Source: Cladobotryum mycophilum (Eukaryota; Ascomycota; Sordariomycetes; Hypocreales; Hypocreaceae). Taken from it: a stretch of DNA of 64,000 nt. How positions within the stretch are numbered: position 1 is the stretch's first letter; the number at the start of each line of letters is the position of its first letter. The stretch is taken from the NCBI GenBank assembly GCA_036429605.1, contig JAVFKD010000013.1, forward strand, positions 62,001 to 126,000, given 5' to 3'. This document shows positions 59,216 through 64,000 of this stretch, piece after piece. The translations under genes and the position numbers were made by a program. Under the pieces are notes generated by a model. The model ran no database searches, was not told where the DNA came from, and saw nothing but the letters and a program-made list of their open reading frames with translations.

Positions 59216-60552
59216 CTTGGTCAATTCTTAGTCTAGAGGGCCTGCGACATGCTGCTCTGTATTCACTCATCTTCTCATGATTTGGATGGTAAGCACATTT
59301 AGCATTGAAGCGCGAATTTAGAATCCCATATCAGGCATTTTCCCTTCAGATAGCAATTTCCATAGTTTCTCTGGGTTTGACGCTTCTCCAGAAGATTTGC
59401 AGCTTATACTAACAAAAGCTATGGGCTCACTCGCTCAGCTTACACTAGAACTATACATTTCTATAGCCCAGCGGTGTGCTACCAACCTTTCGACGATTTT
59501 TCTAGTTGGAATAGATTAGATGAAGTGACGCCTTAATACTGCAGACAACTGCCGATTGTTCAGACACCTCGAGATAAGCGATGGTGATCCGGGTAAATAC
59601 TCAGATTCATGCACACTCTAGTCTCTATTTTTTCTGTTCCACTCTCCCGGGCCACCCTGGAACCATGTGCCGGCTCTGAGCCACATATCAAGACCAAAAA
59701 AATGATGTGCAGGTGCTCCGAAGTGACACGTCAAATGCACGCCTCTAATTAAAAAGGCAAAACTGAAGGATTCCACACGCTGACACCGTGAATACCGATG
59801 ATCCATGGATCTTAAATTTACCCATGGACCTACTCCGTACACCCTGTGGGTATGGCGCGGCTTTCAGAACGGCATCCCGACTGGGTTATTAACAGACGGA
59901 CTTTACTCCTCTCATAGTACATTCCCGCAAGATGGAGGTATACCAACTGATTCATGAGCTATCTCAAAGTTTTCTCCAAGGTCTTTCTTTGCCCTTTCTC
60001 TGCCGTTGCTCGCTCCTGAATTCGGTTCCGTGTCGGCTACTTTATCATAGAAGCCGGGCAAGTACAAATATCATCCCTTCCAGAGCCTGACCTCATTAGT
60101 GCCCATTAATTAAAATGACCCCTGTAAAGGAGGGGGAAGCGACCTTGGCCACCAAGCACAAAACAGTAACAGTATGGTTAAACTGGTGATATACGTAGAT
60201 GCCCATACCTACCTAGGTAGAAATGATTTTAGCCACAAATCTTAACCCTCGGGATTCAAAGTCCGTAAGCACTCCGTACAGGGATGGTGTGAGCTACAGA
60301 CGCCTCATTGTCTTGTAACAGCGAATGAGGGCACGACACGCTAGTGGTCTCTCGGAGCAAGCAAGGTGAGAACCTCGGCCCAACAGGCAGGCCGTTTGTA
60401 ATGTGGAAGAAAAAAGAAGGGCGGAAACCCCGGTAGTTGGTTGGAGGTGTATGTAGGTATCTATCCGTCTATCTTAAAAAGAGTCATTTGCCCGTCGGTT
60501 CACTCTCCTGCCCACCGATCTTAAACGGGAAATATCCTACGAGTAACTAAAA
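59216..60552. other. Intergenic region
   Basis: About 1.3 kb between the PKS relic and the NTF2-like gene. The only longer frame (59618-59842, minus) has no similarity. The missing start of the PKS relic should lie here but no KS N-terminus was found. Confidence 0.45.
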
Positions 60553-61099
60553 ATGGCTATTCTGGACTATGAATACGATGCTGAGACCTTGCCAATTGAG
60601 GTCAAGCGGGGTCTCGATTTCTTATATGAGGCAGTGGACAGAAAGGCAGCCTGTGCTGCTTGGGCCGACTGTTTTAGCAAAGACAACTTCATATCTATGA
60701 ATGGAGTCACGACAACTGGTATCCCAGGTGGGTCGTTTTTTATGCGCCTACGCCATCTAATGATCCATCCTACTAACTCAGGGTACTCAGCTGCTCAAGA
60801 GCGACTGGAGAAGCGATGGGCCACCATGGACAGAAGTGTTCATGTTGTGGAGAAGGTCTCTGTTGCACGGACGACTCCACTTACGCTCAATATCAACGGC
60901 ACTCTTCAGATTCGACTCATTAATGGAGAAGAAAAAAATGCTACATGGACTGGAGAACAGATTTATGTGGAGGAGGACGGCCGACAGAAAATTGCTCAGT
61001 ACACTGTTAACCTCGTAAGTAGCAAACTTCGGATGTCTTTACCGTCCATAAAGTGAACGAAAGGTCTACTGACACCATCTCGAGATATTCCACGATTAA
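60553..61099 (+). CDS. NTF2/SnoaL-like small protein
   Basis: A 158 aa protein with the length and alpha-plus-beta pattern of NTF2-like (SnoaL-type) proteins, which in fungal clusters act as cyclases, isomerases or dehydratases. Exon 1 is 60553-61014; a 70 nt intron (61015-61084, GTAAGT donor, CTGAC branch) leads to a five-codon last exon ending at 61099. Without splicing the frame ends at 61056. Features: an N-terminal helix (GLDFLYEAVDRKAACAAWAD), a loop with CFSKDNFISMNG, and a final sheet (RQKIAQYTVNL). The family call rests on fold-like pattern, not on a signature motif. Function is unknown. Confidence 0.6.
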
Positions 61100-62353
61100 C
61101 AATCTCCACCGCGTCTCTGTAAACTACGGAGGAGACAATATACACCTACAGACTATGAGCGACACTATGCGGTGAACACTCTTAGACCACCCCTAGCTAT
61201 CAACTTAGCCCCACGATAGATGCATAAAAAATATTTTCCAGACTACACACAGAGCTGAGGCGATGGACACCAACATCGACTTCGTTAGCCTTATCCATGA
61301 CCGAGTGATGGTGAAAGAATATCCAATTCCATGCTAAATCCTCTCATCTATTTATTCCATTACTACATACTCGATCGGTTGATCTGCATCCCTATCAAAA
61401 CCAGCTTCAGCCAAACAAGCAGTAAATCAAGATCCACCCGAAAAATCAAGTTTTGGTACATTACTGGTTCTACCTTGCCTTTGCGGTGTCTTACATATTT
61501 CTGCACTTTTATGCGTCTGCTATGTCGCTCATACATGAGAGGTACCTTGAGCTGGATATCCTGGTATTGGTTGGGCCAATTATAGGATGCTCTGCCATGA
61601 CAAGGTTCCGCCCAGCGCATCATCAAGGCGCCTATCCTTACCAAGAATGGTTGATAAAAGCAAAGGAAGGAAGATATTCGATGATTGTGAGATCATTTAC
61701 GTTTGTTCTTCTCGTGGTGGTTGTTGATGTGTCATGCGAGGACCACTGAGGCTGGCTTGAGACTTGGTGTGTGACACCCTTGGGCAGGTATGAGATACGC
61801 TGGTTGACCTAGCGGGTGGACTGGTAGTACGGAAATCGTCAGCTCTTACTTTTTGATGTGTTAATTTGCTCACTTGCTTCTATACATCATTTTCAACTTT
61901 TTTCCATAACCATGAAATTATCTAGTAATTGTAATCATATAAGCTAAAAATATAGACACTGGTTTTCTATCCCAAATGTAATCCTTTTACCGGCCATGTT
62001 CCAGGCGCCTTGATAGTACATGGACTGCCTGGGATATGCGGGAGGCCAACCAGATGCAGCCTCATAAACGAAGTGGCATCCAACTTATTGATATGATTGG
62101 TGGTTGTTACATCAGGCGACAGGCGGAACTCGTACGTTATAAGGCAAAGCCCCCTCCCAATCCTGTAGTCTTTTCTTTATGATTCTTCACATTGGACTTT
62201 TACCCGTGAAAAAACACCAGTGTCTGCGTCAGGACTCAAATTCAGTCAGGGCCCTCCAAACTCCTCCAATACTTTGTCTGACTAGCTTCTAACCAATCAG
62301 AGTGCTTAGAAGAACCACCATTTCCCCGTCCATACTGTCATCATTTGCCGATT
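61100..62353. other. Intergenic region
   Basis: About 1.25 kb. Overlapping frames at 61363-61644 (minus) and 61453-61749 (plus) shadow each other; neither is supported. The right end should hold the promoter of the helicase gene. Confidence 0.45.
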
Positions 62354-64000
62354 ATGTTCTCCCGGGGACATCGGGGCTCTCGTGGCCATTTTCGCAGCCG
62401 AGGAGGGTTAAATACCGACAGAAACAGCAACCAGCCTAGGAGAACATGCCAGTGTTTCCAGAGGGGGAATGCACCTACGGGTCGGCCTGCAATTTCTCGC
62501 ACGACCTGACGAAAGCGAATGCAACCAGGTCGAGACAGGAGAATGCCCATACCCCTCTCGACGCCAACGCCCAGCAACAATACTATGAATGGAAGAGAAT
62601 ACTTAGGAGGAATTTATATGGTGGCATTAATGATCTTAAGAATCCTCAAGAGGCACTTCAGCTCTGGGAAGGAGCTCTTGTCATTCTTGACAGCAATAAT
62701 CGAGAATCACACCAGTTTCTTGCAAAAGACCTTGTGGACGAGAATCTGTGTGGACTTGAATTCGTCAAATCAACTGTACACGTTGTCAACCCAGATATTC
62801 CCATACCACTCTCATTCGCCAAGACGTTTCTGAGAGTCATCACACACCCATCTCTGTTGGAATGTCTATCCATTGATCCATTCATTGGCACTCTGTACAC
62901 ATTCTTTAGTGGCATTAATGGTGATGGTGCAATCACTTTTTTGGGTAATATGTGCCAAAATCTGCTGCGGTATCACCAGAATTTGAGCGGAACTCCTTTG
63001 CCAGATGCTCTGGATGTGGTAATGTTGATACTGAAAGCACTTCGCGAGCTCCTAAGCCGGGACCGGCGAGCGCGATTCCACGACGCCCTCGCAACTCTCT
63101 TTGACTCACTCGATAAACTCTGCACGCACTTGGCCGATGTTCACTCTCCAGCAGATACTAGTTCTCTCCGAATTAGGCTCGATGTGTTGAGGAGGCTGGT
63201 TGAAAGCTCAACTAACCGTCTCGTTGCTCCAGAGTTGGCCCGGCACACCCTTGGCGGTATTAGGCTGGTGCAGTCGTCGTTTCCCATGGAAAGGGAACTC
63301 CCTGGAGGCAGACACGACAATGATCTTGCCGATATCTGGCAAATCAATATTTTTCCGACGTATGGAGAAATTATGAGTGACCACCCGGAGTACTTGCCTT
63401 CCACGAACTTTCAAAAGCCACATGCCCTGGAGGACCCCGTACAGAGGTTCTTGGACTGTTCTTTTCGGATTTTGCGCCATGATATTTTTGGCGATGCTAA
63501 GAATGTACTTCGGGATTTGCTTAAGCAAAGTGAATCAACAAACGCTCCATTCTTGTCCAGCCAAGACACCAGTGCACACATCTACCTCCGATCAAACATC
63601 CAGCACATCTTCATCAACCAGAATAATGAACTTCAAGCTGTCGTTTCTTTTGCAACCCCACCTATGCTCCGGACCAAGTCTCTGGCTGAGCAACGTCGAT
63701 GGTGGCAAGAGTCCTCGCGACTCGAAGAGGGGAGCCTCGTGTGCTTCTTGTCATCTCAAAGCAGCGAAAACAGGCTTCTATTCCTGGAAGTGGCCGTCAA
63801 GAGTGTAGCGGCTCCAGCGATTGACCAAACTAGCAACAAAAAGAGTGGTCTCGTCTCAGAAAAGTTCCCGCCTAGCATCACAGTGAAACTCGCAGCATGC
63901 GTGCGGAATGACCTGAACCTACTGGCACGATTTTACGGAGAAAAGGCTCAAGGCGTCCTTGTTGACTTCCATGGGCTAATTTCCGCCACGTTTGTTCCTA
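62354..64000 (+). CDS. NFX1-type zinc-finger helicase (ZNFX1-like), N-terminal part
   Basis: Start of a large protein that runs off the right edge. From ATG 62354 the N-terminus is Arg/Gly-rich (HRGSRGHFRSRGG), then a CCCH zinc finger (CQCFQRG in this frame, continuing as ECTYGSACNFSHD in the next). One base is missing in the G-run 62463-62467; with it the finger is complete. After that the frame is open to 64000, about 510 codons, with helical segments such as LRRNLYGGINDLKNPQEAL, VITHPSLLECLSID and PFIGTLYTFFSG. These match the region before the superfamily 1 helicase domain in fungal NF-X1 finger/helicase proteins, which act in RNA silencing or RNA decay. The helicase itself lies outside, so the call is not certain. 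Confidence 0.6.

Noticed and set aside
61363..61749. Two opposed frames of over 90 codons, one with hydrophobic stretches
   Set aside because: They overlap each other, the plus frame starts without an ATG in good context, and neither resembles a known family.

Overview
The window is nuclear DNA from a filamentous ascomycete (Pezizomycotina). The genes carry short 47-100 nt GT-AG introns. A 3 kb AT-rich block looks mutated by repeat-induced point mutation (RIP). The families present (highly reducing PKS, NRPS-like reductase, UbiA-type cyclase, Pth11-like receptor, HsbA-like protein, scytalone dehydratase-like and LovD-like proteins) are typical of this group. Almost everything is accessory: secondary metabolism genes, small secreted proteins, transposon debris and gene relics. 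Only the last gene, an NFX1-type helicase, looks like a housekeeping gene.

Layout. 1-5.3 kb (-): 5' part of a highly reducing PKS (KS-AT-DH-MT), running off the left edge. 6.9-8.4 kb (-): BAHD-type acyltransferase. 9.7-11.1 kb (+): stand-alone fatty acyl reductase-like SDR. 11.5-11.9 kb: HsbA-like relic. 12.7-14.1 kb (+): delta-9 acyl-CoA desaturase with cytochrome b5. 14.4-17.6 kb: AT-rich RIP block with two LTR-like repeats. 17.8-18.3 kb and 26.6-27.1 kb: two secreted double-psi beta-barrel proteins. 19-22.6 kb: unclassified genes and relics, including a secreted protein cut by an in-frame stop. 23-24 kb (-): zinc-type alcohol dehydrogenase/quinone oxidoreductase with two palindromic CGG-N4-CCG sites upstream. 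27.4-35.9 kb: UbiA-type membrane prenyltransferase/terpene cyclase, divergent P450, and an A-T-R carboxylic acid reductase. 37.5-41.7 kb: Pth11-like receptor broken by a decayed BED-finger hAT transposon. 43.8-45.7 kb: GMC oxidoreductase. 47.8-50.5 kb: scytalone dehydratase-like protein and LovD-like acyltransferase. 53.2 kb: PKS ketoreductase scrap. 55-56.5 kb: second BAHD acyltransferase with a frameshift. 56.6-59.2 kb (-): PKS relic in which a KS is fused in frame to the end of an ER, then KR and ACP. 60.6-61.1 kb: NTF2/SnoaL-like protein. 62.4 kb to the end: NFX1-type helicase N-terminus.

How the genes may work together (inference). The PKS has no release domain in view and its neighbours are an acyltransferase, a free acyl reductase and a desaturase. 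Together they could make and esterify a reduced fatty-acid-like polyketide. The UbiA-type protein, P450 and carboxylic acid reductase form a terpenoid-like module. PKS plus UbiA cyclase plus P450 plus acyltransferase recalls the fumagillin gene set, so a terpene-polyketide ester is possible, but two separate clusters are equally compatible. The right-hand genes (GMC, dehydratase-like, LovD-like, BAHD, SnoaL-like) surround a dead PKS and look like the remains of a third cluster.

Three otherwise good genes (desaturase, second BAHD protein, NFX1 helicase) each lack one base in a G or C run. This may reflect assembly errors rather than biology.
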